Shown here one piece after another: positions 47,824 through 60,310 of a DNA stretch of 64,000 nucleotides (the first letter of the stretch is position 1; each line of letters starts with the position of its first letter). A program made the position numbers and the translations under genes. The notes under the pieces were generated by a model. That model saw nothing but the letters and a program-made list of their open reading frames with translations. It was not told the origin of the DNA and ran no database searches. The DNA is from Botrytis cinerea B05.10 (lineage: Eukaryota; Ascomycota; Leotiomycetes; Helotiales; Sclerotiniaceae), in contig NC_037318.1 in assembly GCF_000143535.2 (NCBI RefSeq), positions 558,001-622,000 of the forward strand, in the 5' to 3' direction.

Positions 47824-49970
47824 GACATTTGGACCTAGTCATTTTGGTTTTGGTTTTGGTTTTGGTTTTGATTTTATCTAAATGTTAACTTCTATTTTGT
47901 TTAATTTTTGACCGAACCCTTTCTTTAATGCTTCGTCCAACTTCCGTAAAAATCTGAACACATTAAGAAACACGATTTGATTGAGCCCTCGATAATAAAA
48001 AGTGACAACCTCGAAATGGACTGAAAATTTTCACGTCGAGGCTGCGTGCCATTTCAAAGATGTAGAAAGAAGCTAGGGGATTTGGTTCAGCGGTCAAACA
48101 TCAGATATCTTATGATTGAATGACAGGAGTCGTTGGCTTCCTGTTCACAAACCATATCAAAGATCTAATCTTACACAGGTACCCAAGACAAAGTAAGACA
48201 TCCCTCTATATTTTCGAGCCATTGAAGAAGAGGATAACGCAGCTCGCCCGTTGCATGTCATTTGTGCCAAATCCACTCACCCAGTCAGTGATCTACGTTG
48301 TCCATCCAGTCAATCGGGCAATTGAGGAGTAAAAAAGTTTGATAATAAAAGTGTTGAGTTATATCTTTCGAGCGCCGACCAAGAAGACGAATGCCGATCC
48401 CCAGCATACATACGTACTCCGCATTGGAGGCAACTGGAGACCAAAAAGATGGACGCGAAGTAATCGGCGAGCGACGGGAGAAGCGAAGCAGATTGCGAAT
48501 GAGAGTTGGACAGGGGTTGTCGAATGATATGATGGGGTGTGGATATTTCGCTTTTGCAGGGGTGAAATTAGCTTTGTCTGCATGCTCACCGTGCCACTCC
48601 CACCACTTGCCACTTTGTTACTAGATCATGCATGGGTGTGAGAATAGTTCGGTGAACGAGCTTGAGATCTTGGGAGGAGGCGATTTATGAAGCAGAGATG
48701 TTTCTTGCATTTTTGGACAAAGTCGTGACAGATGGAATGTAATATATGTAGGTAATTGTCGCAGTCTGGATAATCCCTTGATGATTGCTAGGCAGTCTTC
48801 TAGGTTTTCATTAGTCGCGAAATTCTAAATAATCTGCGACGGTCTACAATCGCAATTACAATCCCCATTTTCGACGCGCGCGTCTTCATTCAATCGCGCG
48901 ACTATCGTCAAGCTACAACTGACAATCCACAAAAGGAAGTACATGCATTTATCCATCCATCCATCCATTCATTCATTTGCCCCTGAGATTATATACATAA
49001 TTCTACATATACACTCCATGCTTATCAGTTCATCAATTCATTATTCAACATGAATTTACTATAAACAGACGATGGTGCATTGCCAACCCAAAATTACGCC
49101 GAATAATGAAGCCGTCAAACAGGAGATGGCAATGCACCCCAACATACATTGTGCGTATGCTATCAGACCAATTCTGGAGTCTCCATCTTCACCCCGCCGC
49201 ATATACTTTTCATCTGCTCGATGACATAATATCTCGACTCCAGAAGATGAAAAGCAGGGTTAACTCCATCCGAAAGTTGCTCCCAATTCATGCTTTTAAA
49301 CTTTCGCTTCCATTAGAGAGTTTCCATTTCTTCCATTTCTTCTACCACTAATGCTTAAATAGGCCAAGTGAGCTTATTATGGCCACGCTGAAACAAACTT
49401 CGAAGTCTGAGTGAGTTCCACAAATACACCGAGCGGCCAATTTCTATAACATCCTTAACAGCCGAAGACACACCGTCCAAGGTACACCCCATGTTTGCTG
49501 ATTTGCTGGGGCCTGAACAACCAACAGCTTTTCTACGCGTTGCTCTGAGCTTGACCACTCGGCACTCCGTATTCCCCCATTATAAGGTTCGGATCTTTCT
49601 GTACCTACAGAGTGACGTGTTAATCGCTACCCGAATAGTAGATCCGGGGGTACATACCAAGGTATTATGGGGTATAATCTTGGTCACGTTGTTGGGAGAG
49701 GGATGATCTTGGTTCCTGCTTGGAATCCTGATTAATGTTCCTGCTTGAATCTCTCAGACTTCTGCGAGTCATTGGTATTCGCCCTCTCCACACATGTTGT
49801 CCTGTTTGTTGGTTGGTATTATATAAGGGTTGATTATTCCCCTTGTTGGCAAGAGGTTTTTTTTCGATTCATTCTCTCATTATCAGATGATATTTTGTAT
49901 TACTGGGTTTGAACTTTTTTTGTACTGCATGTAAATCTATATTCTTCGCACGGATCTTCTCAAAAGAAAT
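47824..49970. other. Intergenic between the NLR-like gene and the MFS transporter
   Basis: About 2.1 kb. It starts with TTTTGG x5 (47842-47871) in the NLR 3' region, and contains a 12 bp GC palindrome (48873-48884) and ATCC/ATTC repeats (48950-48977). The last 300 bp form the transporter promoter, with a near-exact duplicated block (GTTCCTGCTTGGAATC and GTTCCTGCTTGAATC, 49710-49752) and a TATA box. No gene is supported. Confidence 0.45.
49820..49827 (+). promoter_or_regulatory. TATA box of the MFS transporter gene
   Basis: TATATAAG, 143 bp upstream of the MFS start codon, followed by a pyrimidine-rich leader. Distance and sequence suit a regulated fungal promoter. Confidence 0.55.
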
Positions 49971-51636
49971 ATGGCTCCTTGGTTTGGTATGAGGGGAGGA
50001 TGGCTCACATTCTGGGTCACGGTTGCTTGTGCAACAGATATGACTTTGTTCGGTTATGATCAAGGTGTTTTTGGTATGTACTATGTCTGTTGTGCCCCTT
50101 CGTTACCATTTTTTCTAACCGAGTCCAGGTGGTGTCATCGTCACTGAGGATTTCCTCAACACTCTCAATCTCAATGGCAAAACCGCTTTGGTTGGAACAA
50201 TTACTGCTCTTTACGATATCGGTTGTTTCGTAGGAGCCATCGCAGCCGTCATCTTTGGTGAAAGACTCGGTCGTAAAAAGTCCATTCTATGGGGAACAAG
50301 CATTATGACCATTGGCGCTATCCTTCAAATCGCAGCATTCGATGTACCCACGATGATCACGGGAAGAATTATAGCTGGTATCGGTAATGGTATGAATACA
50401 TCCACGGCACCTGTGTGGCAATCCGAAACTTCGAAAGCTAGTCTTCGAGGTAAACTCGTCGTTATCGAAATGATTCTCAACATCGCTGGTTTCTCTCTCA
50501 GTAACTGGGTTACATACGGATTCTCTTTCCTTTCCGGTCCAGTCACTTGGAGATTCCCACTCGCCTTCCAATTGATCTTCATCATTATCCTGTTCGTCAC
50601 TGTCCCCTGGCTTCCAGAATCCCCACGTTGGTTGATCGCCCACGGAAAGATTGATGAAGGTCGTCAAATCATTGCTGATCTCGAAGATCTCGATATCACA
50701 GACGATCGTGTAAGTAGCGACGTGAATGATATCATCTACGCCGTTGAATACGAAGAAGCACATGGAGTTTCCTGGTTTGATCTCCTCCGTGGCCGAACCG
50801 GAGAAGCTGGAACTTCAACTATCCGTCGTCTCGTCCTAGGTTGTGGAACTCAAGCCATGCAACAACTTAGTGGTATCAACGTTACCTCTTACTATCTTCC
50901 CACCGTCTTAATTTCCTCCGTCGGTCTCTCCAACACACTTGCAAGACTTCTCGCCGCTTGCAATAGTGTGTCTTACCTTGCCGCTTCGCTTCTCGCCATC
51001 CCGAATGTAGAGCGATGGGGTAGAAGAAACCTCATGATTTATGCAGCCGCTGGTCAAGCAATCTGTTACCTGCTCATTACTGTTCTACTCCGTTTCAACG
51101 AATTAGAAGGCTATGCTCATCAAAAAGAAGTCGCTTCTGCCTCTGTCGCATTTTTCTTCGTCTATTACCTTTTTTTCGGTTTCGGTTGGCAAGGTGTTCC
51201 CTGGCTCTATCCTACCGAGATCAATTCTCTCGCTATGCGTACTAAAGGTGCTGCACTTGGAACTGCCACCAATTGGATCTTCAATTTCATGGTGGTGGAA
51301 ATTACGCCAATTGGAATTGAGTCTTTAAGATGGAAATTCTACATCATATGGACGATTTTCAATGCCTCATTTGTACCAATTGTTTACTTTTTCTATCCCG
51401 AGACAAGTGATAGAACATTGGAAGATATTGATAGACTGTTTAGAGAAAATGGAAGTATATTGGTATTCAAGGATGCAGATGCGATTAGTAGAAAGAGGCC
51501 TGCTAGATATTTCGAGGCAGAAAGAATCGGCGCAGTGGAGTCGGATGAGAGAAAGAGTTTGGGTAGTAGTGGGGACAAGAAGGAGAGTAATATTGGAGGG
51601 GCACTGGCTGAACACGATGAGGTGGTTAGATATTAG
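49971..51636 (+). CDS. MFS sugar (hexose-type) transporter, 536 aa
   Basis: Plasma-membrane proton-coupled or facilitative sugar transport is the family role; the substrate is not readable. Exon 1 (49971-50073) encodes MAPWFGMRGGWLTFWVTVAC...LFGYDQGVFG. A 55 bp intron (50074-50128, donor GTATGT, branch TCTAAC, acceptor TCCAG) joins GVIVTEDFL in exon 2 (50129-51636). The sugar-porter signatures are present in order: FGYDQGVFGG in helix 1, GERLGRKKS in loop 2-3, PESPRWLIAHGK after helix 6, QQLSGINVTSYYLPT in helix 7, ERWGRRN in loop 8-9, PWLYPTEINSLAMRTKGAALGTA, and PETSDRTLEDIDRLF after helix 12. Twelve hydrophobic segments fit. The C-terminal tail is hydrophilic and Lys/Ser/Glu-rich. It is a complete, ordinary member of the family. 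Confidence 0.93.
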
Positions 51637-52668
51637 GACATGGGCGAGGAAAAAGAAGAGTGGATCCTGTGAACAGAAGTTTGGATTGGAGTTTCTTGGA
51701 TGTTTTTTATAAACTTATGCATGCATGAGTATGGGATGAATATGAGCATGAGCATGAGCATGGAGTTTGGATGGATAAATACCTGGATGAGCATTTTCCG
51801 GTGGGCCACTACTCTTATCTTAAACAATATTCACGAAATTAAAAGAAATTAAAAGTTAAATTTTACGTGTAGAAAATGCAATGCGCCAAAACACTGAACA
51901 GACAACTTGTGGATGTCAATTTTGAAAGCCTCGTCTCGCGTTCTCACTCGGGTCTGTACTAAGCCTATTCGCGGTGAGGGAATTTGTCACCGGGTTCCTT
52001 TAAGGTTACGCTTCGGGGTTCAGTTGCATCTACTTCGGCACTTTTATCTGCCCCTGTTTCCTAGGTTGGAATAGCACGCCACGGTCTATTCGTCTATAGC
52101 TAGCTCCAGCCAGCGTGCAAATACGACCCTACGGGCTGCGGGTTTACTTTCATCTACCAAATTCTCAGTACCTAAGAAATGGTATCCGAATCTCGAACTA
52201 CTTGAAAAACTCGACGATGTGAGTTGAAAAATTTGGAGTCGCTTAGCTATGTTATACTGATCTCATGCAAGTTAGACTGTCTGCAAAAACTGTGTTTGAC
52301 TTTTAGGAACAAAAAGGAAAACGTAGTCGATACAACTCGTGGAAAAGCCCTCAAAGATACACACAAACATGACACGTATTTCCGTTACATCTCAGTCTAC
52401 TACTCACTATCAACAGCCCCATACCCCCCTCTCCAGTATTCACTACCCAGCCCCCCTCACCTCACCTCCAAGATCACTACCCAGCCCCCCTCACCTTCAA
52501 ACTCCATACCCACTCCGCAACTCCCCCCATCCCCCCCATCCCACTCTCTCAAACAACAATCCTCACAAACACGCCATTCCACCTCCATCTCACCTGACAA
52601 CAAACCGGAAGACAGCAATTCCTACATCCACTCAACGCTTCACTCTTCTCTTTCATAATGAACCAGCT
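51637..52668. other. Intergenic, nothing supported
   Basis: About 1 kb. It contains GAGCAT repeats at 51744-51761 just past the transporter and C-rich repeated blocks (CTACCCAGCCCCCCTCACCT, 52441-52495). The Pro-rich plus-strand frame starting at 52339 is a product of this composition and of the antisense of the decaying gene. Confidence 0.4.
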
Positions 52669-53998
52669 CTATTCACTCTCCGTATCCACATACTCCCCAT
52701 TATGATCGAGATACACCTCATTCGGACCTGCAGTCCAAACTTGTCTTTCCTGTTCCTCTTTTTGTTTCACGCCGAGCCCATCCTTTCTTTCAATCCAGAA
52801 TCCCCGTTCCTTCTCCCTTTCCCTTTCCCTTTCCCTCTTCCATCTCCTTTCCTTCAACAAAAGCACAGAAACCCCCCCCCGTATCAACCACCTCTTTATA
52901 AACACCTGAAAAAACAAAAGTCTCTCCCCCCTCTGGAACAACTCTCTCGATAAACTCCACCAGCTCTCGTGCATGCGTATCCCGATATAGATACTCATAC
53001 CCACAGCGATGTTTTCTTAGCACATTCCTGCGAAATTCAAGGGACCACTGTACTTTCCAATCCCGTATGAAACTCGCGACGCTAACGTGCTCGTCGGCTT
53101 AGATGGCGGAAAACTGGAGTCGGATCTTGAAATCGTAGGTAGAGAGCGGAGGAATATTTCTAAATTTAGCGTAGAGGTTCCAGCCGGCTGTGATTAGGGT
53201 GAGAATTTTGAGATTGGGAATCACGTTGTTGTCTGCGAGGGGAGGATCTGGATCGCTTCGATGGTGGAGTTTTAGGGGTTTTTGGGGGGTTGTGTGGGTG
53301 TTATTTTTCATTATAGTAGACTCTTTGATGCTTTTCTCTTTAGATAATGCTTCCATGAAGTGCAAATGCTCTGGCTGTGGCGTGCCTGAATATTTCTTAG
53401 GTTTCGGACATCGTATACACACGAAGTGAGCCGCATATTGCAAGATATAATACAGAAACTCCACATTTCCCTGCACTACTGGTATACACAGTACATGAGC
53501 AACAAGCTTACAAACTCCCTTATCCGACAAGTCGAGATTCGAAACCGTTTTTATCCTAAGGAATGAGTCATATGGAGATTTTTGGAAGAATTTGTAGCCG
53601 AGTCTTTACACATAATCTGATTCTGAATGCGAAGCATCGTTTTCGGGGAGCTTCCAGGAATAGCATACAGTGTATGGAAAACAACCTTTTGGGATGGGGA
53701 AATCTTTGTTTAGGGAATTTTCTTGGAGTAGTTGCTCGTCGGTTGCGGTCCAGGATTTGGTGAATATGAGGGCTGGGTGGAAGAGGGTGAAGGGTCCGAG
53801 TTCGGGGATGTGTATGGGGACTTTGTCGAGATCTAAGATGGGTGATATTCCGTGGATGGAATGATGGAGTGATGAAGTACCTCTAATATGCTTGATATCA
53901 GTTAAATGATTGTCTAATTTGAAGAGCAAAGTTGTGCTTGTTGTAAGGACTCCTAGTGCGCATAAGACAGTGTACAATATCAGAAGTGAAAAAAATTG
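52669..53998 (-). pseudogene. Decaying or mis-sequenced gene for an unrecognised membrane-anchored protein
   Basis: From 53998 down to 52790 one minus-strand frame (403 codons) contains only two stops, far fewer than random DNA would give. It starts after a TTTATAG acceptor-like site with a hydrophobic segment (FFSLLILYTVLCALGVL), followed by a polar ectodomain-like region. The first stop (53608-53606) lies inside a possible 54 bp intron (53609-53556, donor GTAAAG, acceptor CCTTAG) whose removal preserves the frame. The second stop (53101-53099) has no convincing intron. Near the 3' end the frame closes at 52790, while the +1 frame continues to 52669 with a natural-looking tail (VWTAGPNEVYLDHNGEYVD). 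A C9/G9 homopolymer at 52872-52880 is a likely place for a frameshift. The region before the end is Lys/Glu/Arg-rich low complexity. No family is recognised, and no start codon could be fixed. Confidence 0.45.
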
Positions 53999-55300
53999 CT
54001 ATAAACAAAAGTTAGATATTACAAATTCATCTTCTCATTCTTTCAAACTACACAAGTCACCAATTTATAGTCCCAATAATTCAACTCTATTGCGAGATGA
54101 AAACTACGGCTATTGACCAACGTAAGAGAATCCACCAATTAGTATCAACATAGCTCAAGTACAAGTTTTAGATGGTGAATATTCAAGTAGTGAATACGGT
54201 GAAGACTTAACGTTCATTCATAACAAAATGAGGACGCGAAATCCTATTTGTACTGGGCAAATCCATATCAAAGTCCATTTTGGGATAGGCAACTATCCCT
54301 AGTATACCTAAGTATCTCTTATTTTCATTGAAATTGCTGAAGATTCTTGACTACTGTCTAAAGAATAGTGCCGCGGGGAATGAAGAGCCGTACTCGAATT
54401 CAATGTATTACATAGTCTGCATCAAATCAAAAAGCCAAAAAAGCACAAAGCATGTAAGGGGCTTCAGGAACTTGACCAAAAGCGTTGAGGATTCTAATCG
54501 ATGGACCATTTGAATAGCTTGAGAAGCTCAGAAACGAAAATCAAATCTAGTATCATATACATTCATGAGAATGAGATGAAAAACGATACCTGCTGAATAT
54601 GAGAAGCTACATGCCTATTGTGTGAATGCAGTGAATGGCTTACTTCAATTGCTACTATATTAAAGCCCTAAGCGAATGCGAAAGAGACTCGCTCTTTCTA
54701 GTAGACCTTATATAAGGTCTACTATCTCCTGTACATAGCTAGCTCTTTAGATAGAATACAATTAAACATACAGGACCTACGCAAATTGTGGGCGCTACAT
54801 CTTTCGTATCCTACTCATACAGACACCTACCTTTCTACCTACCTACCTACTTAACAACAAAGTATATCTTGCAACCTCCCGTACACTTCAGATCAATCTA
54901 AACATATGTATCTCCACCTATAACAAAAAACCCAGGAATCAAAGACACAATCCTTCCCTACCTTTCTATCTACCCTCGAATCTCCAGTACAATTCGGTCT
55001 CTACAGCACACAGAATTTTAAGGATCTAAATATCTATATGCCTCCTGTTGAAGTAATTGGAATTGACAATTTGGAAGCTGTGGGGAGGGTATTGATATTG
55101 GTTTATGTTTCTGTCTTTCTAAGGCACTCATACAAAAGTGCAGAACCATCCGATCCTATCAAGCTAATCCCCAATCTCCCATCTCAGCTCCAGATTTCCT
55201 ATACGCCATAGCTACCTCACAACTTCATCACCCAAGAATCTCTCCCCCCCCCTCTCCTCTCTCCCTCAGAATAAGAAAAGGAAAAGTCGATCGCTAACTG

Positions 55301-55343
55301 TCCGAATCCGAGTCCGAGTCCGAGTCCGAGTCTGAATCCGAAT
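55301..55343 (+). repeat. TCCGAG/TCCGAA hexanucleotide repeat
   Basis: About seven hexamer units with a few A/G and C/T changes. Confidence 0.8.
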
Positions 55344-57492
55344 GCCATCAGGGAATCAAGTAAATTAGTAAGGAATATAGATAACAAATGGTAATAAAGT
55401 ATAACATCATGAATCAAGTACTAATTACTAGCTATTTATAAGAAAGTTCTTGTTGTAATACACATATATATATATTCAGATTCCAAGATGGGATATCTAT
55501 CCACAGCCCAGCCCAGCCCAGTCGAGCACAGCATAGCACAGCGATTTGCCACTCAGAGAAAAGTAAGATACCTAGGTATGTCTATATACAGAAATCCACT
55601 TCACTCCTCTAATTCCCTCCTCCCTCGCCCTCCCACATCGAGAATCTAGTCCTAGAGTCTGATATCCAAAAAGCATGGTCAGTGTATGACCATTGAAGGC
55701 CCCCCAAAAAGGTATTGAGTTCACATACATACATATCTACGTATACACACCCTCAAACACTACCTGCATAGCATACGCTCCAACATACGCGAAATCGTAT
55801 CAGATCAGAAAATAACCAATATCTATCTTTCGAGTTAATACTCTCATGACAATATGATTAATCTTTGAACCTATATCACAAAATTCCAACAACATGCTTC
55901 CCAGGAAAACAATCCCTTTTGCACACAGATATCAAGATGAGATTCAAAATCATTGTATGTATATATGTATGTATATATGTATATATTGACTTTCGAACGT
56001 GGTAAAATGATACAAAAAAAAGATTTGTTGAGATAAGTGGAGTGAAGTAAACTGAGCATGTATTTCTTCTCAAGCTGTGTGGGGTTTTGGTATAGATTTC
56101 TTTCTAGGCGCGAGTTGAAAATAGTTACATGGTATCTGATCTCATCTCATCTTCGCTCTCGATCGATGACAAGGACGAACTGGAGCCATTTTTTTTTTTT
56201 TTCTTTGAGAAAAATAAAAAGGAGAAGAAATTGAAGAAAAAAAGGACTAAAGCTTTCGGACCTTTCTAAATCTGTATCATATTTTGATACTCATACTGAT
56301 ATTTTTCTATTAATAAGTTTCAATTCTATACATACACACATACTCTCTCTCTCTCTTTCTTAAAATCCAAATCAAATCCAAGAACAAATCCTCTCTACCA
56401 ACCACCACGTAAACACAAACACAAACAAAAATATAAACCTATACCGAAATCAAAACCTGATCCCTTCTAGTCATCTCTCCACTTCGAGCAATACGATTTA
56501 AGCTTCTTCTTACTCCTTCTAGTACTATCAAAACATTCCCACTCATTACCATCACTATTGTTATCCTCTCTTTTTACGCGTTATCAATTTCTGAGAAGAG
56601 AAAAGAGAGAAGAGAGAGGAGGATAGATATATGATTTTGAAATATGAATGCGATATGAATGGGATACGAGAATAAGCGAATGAATGAATATATGAATTCA
56701 ATTCAGAAACTCAACAACCAATCAACCAAATCAAATTCACACTCAGATTTCGTTTCGCTGGGCTAATACATATATATATGTATGGATTTACGCATGATAT
56801 ATAACTTCAATTTGAATCATTTCTTTCTCCCTTTCTTTCTTTCTTTCTTTCTCATTAACCGAATAATTAACTACTCATCTATCTGTCTGTCTGTCTTTTT
56901 TACTAATAATTTAAATAATTCAAGATCCAAAACAAAAATAACTAACCCCAAACCCTCATATTCAACATCTTGTAACTTTAGCTTTCGAGAGCTAAGTGAA
57001 TAATAATGATAAGAATAATGAGATAAAGGTTGAGATAACAAAGTAAAAGATAAGTATAGTTGGAATTGGAAATCAGAACAGCTTATTATTCCTTCTGAAC
57101 TTTTGGTTTGTGATTTTTCATTTTTCATTTTTTTCTCGAATACATATATAAAGAGTAGAGTGATAATGAAAACCTCTCTCTTTACATACTAATAAATTAT
57201 AAGTGGTATTCCTATTGAAACTCGCGATCGGGGAGAATTCATTTATCTAGATTATATCAGATCTATCAGATATATATACACAATCGATTACTCTATCATC
57301 ATTCGATATACATCATAATCCTAGCAGACAGATAGATAAACAGATATATACACCATCACAAACTACAAGAAAGTACACACTGTACTATACTATACTATTT
57401 TACTTTATTTCGCACTATAATATAGTATAGCAAAGCATGCTATATCATCGTATATCTCAATCTATATATATTATAGATTATATAAAAGAAGT

Positions 57493-57610
57493 ATCTATTT
57501 ATCTATTTATCTATTTATCTATTTATCTATTTATCTATTTATCTATTTATCTATTTATCTATTTATCTATTTATCTATTTATCTATTTATCTATTTATCT
57601 ATTTATCTAT
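57493..57610 (+). repeat. 8 bp ATCTATTT tandem repeat, about 14.5 copies
   Basis: An almost perfect octanucleotide array. Confidence 0.95.
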
Positions 57611-57702
57611 CTACCTATTATCCATTCTATTATCGTACCATATAAATAAAGAAATATATACATACGTATAAAACTCCCTAGTCTATTCTTTATCATCTGA
57701 TT

Positions 57703-57738
57703 CAATCCAATCCAATCCAATCCAATCCAATCCAATCC
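57703..57738 (+). repeat. (CAATC)n pentanucleotide repeat
   Basis: About seven units of AATCC. Confidence 0.9.
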
Positions 57739-58182
57739 TTTAAGCCAGTTTGACCCAATACATACATACATACATAAATACCTAGGTACACATACATAGG
57801 CACATACATAATAAACATAACACAATAACACAAATACCAATCTCACACCAAGCAAATACTCCCATACTTTCGTGAAGATATCTAGGAAGAGAGTAGGAGT
57901 AAGGTAAATAAATAGGTAGATAGATACGTAATCATATTGTGAGATGAACATTATTATTTATTTTATTTATTTATTCATCACAGCACAGTACAGCACAGCA
58001 CATCCATCATATGTACATTTACTTTTCCAGTGTGGAACGAATGTGCGGTAGTAAATACTACGCTACATAACTACAACTATAGCGACTACTTCATTACTTA
58101 TTAATTTAAGAAAGAAAGAAGGAAGGTGGGAGAAGTGATGTGTTTTGTTTTAATCTGGATTATATTAGATTATATTATACAT

Positions 58183-58260
58183 ATACATCATATATATACA
58201 TCATATATATACATCATATATATACATCATATATATACATCATATATATACATCATATGT
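58183..58260 (+). repeat. 13 bp ATACATCATATAT tandem repeat, about 6 copies
   Basis: Successive 13 bp units, the last with a T to G change. Confidence 0.85.
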
Positions 58261-58990
58261 ATACGCATCACATATATACATTATACATTATACACCCCAC
58301 CTCTCCTCATCTCACCTCGCTTCTCCTCCCCTCCCCTCCTTTCTTCATAAACCATCACACAATTATCTTTCCATCATCTTTTGACCATCTTCCCACTATT
58401 TTTGCGAGGGCCAAGAATCCAAGAATCCAAGATAGAACCCAAGATAAGACGAAATGCAAATACAAATACACAAAGAAAAAAAAAAGAAAAAACTTCGAGG
58501 AATGAAAGTGCTACTAACACAAATCAAATGATTGAGTTTTGTGAATAACTTAAAAGTAAAATAGTTGGTGGAAAATGGAAAGTGAAAGATCTGGTTTGAC
58601 TTGGTTTGGCTGGGTGTGGGTGTTGAGATTGGGTTTTTGGGAGGGGTTTGGGGAGGATGTATGTATGTATGTACACACATACGAGTTTCTTGTAATTTAT
58701 TTTGATGTTGTGGTAAGATATGGTATATCTATTGTACAAGATTATACGATATAAAGTGGAAAGAAGACGGGGAGAAAAACAGGAAATCAAAGTAGAGTTT
58801 TCGGGATAACATTCGGCATCGCATTCGGCATAGATTTCGGAACGAAAGTCGATCCCGGGATAGAATACGAGGTGAAATTCGGGATAGGAAGATGAAGTTC
58901 TCTTTGAACCAATGAATGAATAGTTGGGTGAGAAGTATAAAAAGTTAGTAGAATGGTAGGTCATGGTATGACTAACGATTTGAATCTGAA

Positions 58991-59170
58991 TGATTTGATT
59001 TGATTTGATTTGATTTGATTTGATTTGATTTGATTTGATTTGATTTGATTTGATTTGATTTGATTTGATTTGATTTGATTTGATTTGATTTGATTTGATT
59101 TGATTTGATTTGATTTGATTTGATTTGATTTGATTCGATGTGATGTGATGTGATGTGATGTGATGTGATA
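58991..59170 (+). repeat. (TGATT)29 followed by (TGATG)6
   Basis: A 145 bp perfect TGATT array (58991-59135) that switches to TGATG units up to about 59170. Confidence 0.95.
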
Positions 59171-59338
59171 TAAATGTGATTTCAAGAGAGTTGACGGCGG
59201 ATTATTAATTATTCATCGAATGTGCCTCTCCCTGATTGAAGGAGGAATACTTTCTTTCTTTCTTTCTCTCACTTCTATTGAATTGAATGGGATGAATGTA
59301 AGTAAGTTTCTTTTCTTTTGTCAAGCGTGCCTGTGTTT

Positions 59339-59394
59339 TGATGTGCCTTGATGTGCCTTGATGTGCCTTGATGTTCCTTGATACGCCTTGACGT
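59339..59394 (+). repeat. 10 bp GATGTGCCTT tandem repeat, about 5.5 copies
   Basis: Decanucleotide array that degenerates toward its 3' end. Confidence 0.85.
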
Positions 59395-60228
59395 TGAATT
59401 TTTTATTTTTTTTTAAAATAAAATAAAATCTAAAAAATAGCTCGGGGAGACTTAACTTAGTTGATCGTTAATGAAATCATCGACTAACTTTAAAGAAAGC
59501 TTCAACATGAAACTAATGCAAGATACCGAGGACACGATCTGGAACGGTGTTGCATTGGTGTGCTGTACTCCACCGTCTTGCAGATGTTGAGTGATCACCT
59601 GAGGTTGAATCGTCTTTTGGGGCTTTGATAGTGTAGATGCGAGGGGGATATGTGTATATCTCCGAATTGGATGGATGGATCTGGATGGATGGATCTGGAT
59701 GGATGGTTTCGGGATGAGATAAACGAGATTCGTGAGAGGGGGAGGAGAAGGGGGAGGGGTCCGGCAGAGGAATCGTAAATGCTCAAATGACATGCTTACG
59801 GTTTTGATGGTGGTGGCACGGTGTAATGGACATTGCTGCATGAAGGAGGAAGGAGTGAGATGCGTTGTGCTGGCTGGAACGGGTTCGGAGGGATGCCAAG
59901 GAGCAAGGGGTGGGATGGATGATGGATGGTGGCACAGAGATATCGTGGATAGAGACATCTCCCGACTTGAGATCTGGTGGGATGTCATGGACCCTTTCCA
60001 TCGGGAATGGAAGGGAGTGATGTGGTTGAGGATGTGGATGGGATGTAGATTAGATGCAGTGGGATCGGATGAGATACTGTAGGGGGGGGGATATCTGCAA
60101 GAGATGTGTTGATGAGACAGGTCGGATGCATTTATGAGACGTCTGATCAGTTAATGGATATTACAAGGGAGTGTACACGTATGTCGGAGGAAAGTCGTTG
60201 AGAGGTTGGTAGATAGGTACTTGATGCT

Positions 60229-60310
60229 GAGTGAAGAGTGAAGAGTGAAGAGTGAAGAGTGAAGAGTGAAGAGTGAAGAGTGAAGAGTGAAGAGTGAAGA
60301 GTGAAGAGTG
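60229..60310 (+). repeat. 7 bp GAGTGAA tandem repeat, about 12 copies
   Basis: Near-perfect heptamer array; scattered single GAGTGAA/AGAGTGA units continue downstream to about 60410. Confidence 0.95.

Noticed and set aside
47842..47871. TTTTGG repeat considered as a telomere-like sequence
   Set aside because: Only five units, internal position, and filamentous fungi typically use TTAGGG; it is a simple repeat in the 3' region of the NLR-like gene.
52339..52953. 204-codon Pro-rich plus-strand ORF
   Set aside because: C-rich repeats in its first half; its second half is antisense to the better-supported minus-strand coding frame.
57437..57649. Plus-strand frame of repeated IYLFIYLS units
   Set aside because: Produced by the ATCTATTT array; no start context or domain.
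58961..59185. Minus-strand frame of repeated IKSNQ
   Set aside because: Translation of the TGATT array, which has no stop in that phase.
59452..59988. 178-codon minus-strand ATG ORF with hydrophobic C-terminal part
   Set aside because: Pro/Ser-rich composition overlaps GGATG-type repeats; no recognised domain or intron signals, so not called.
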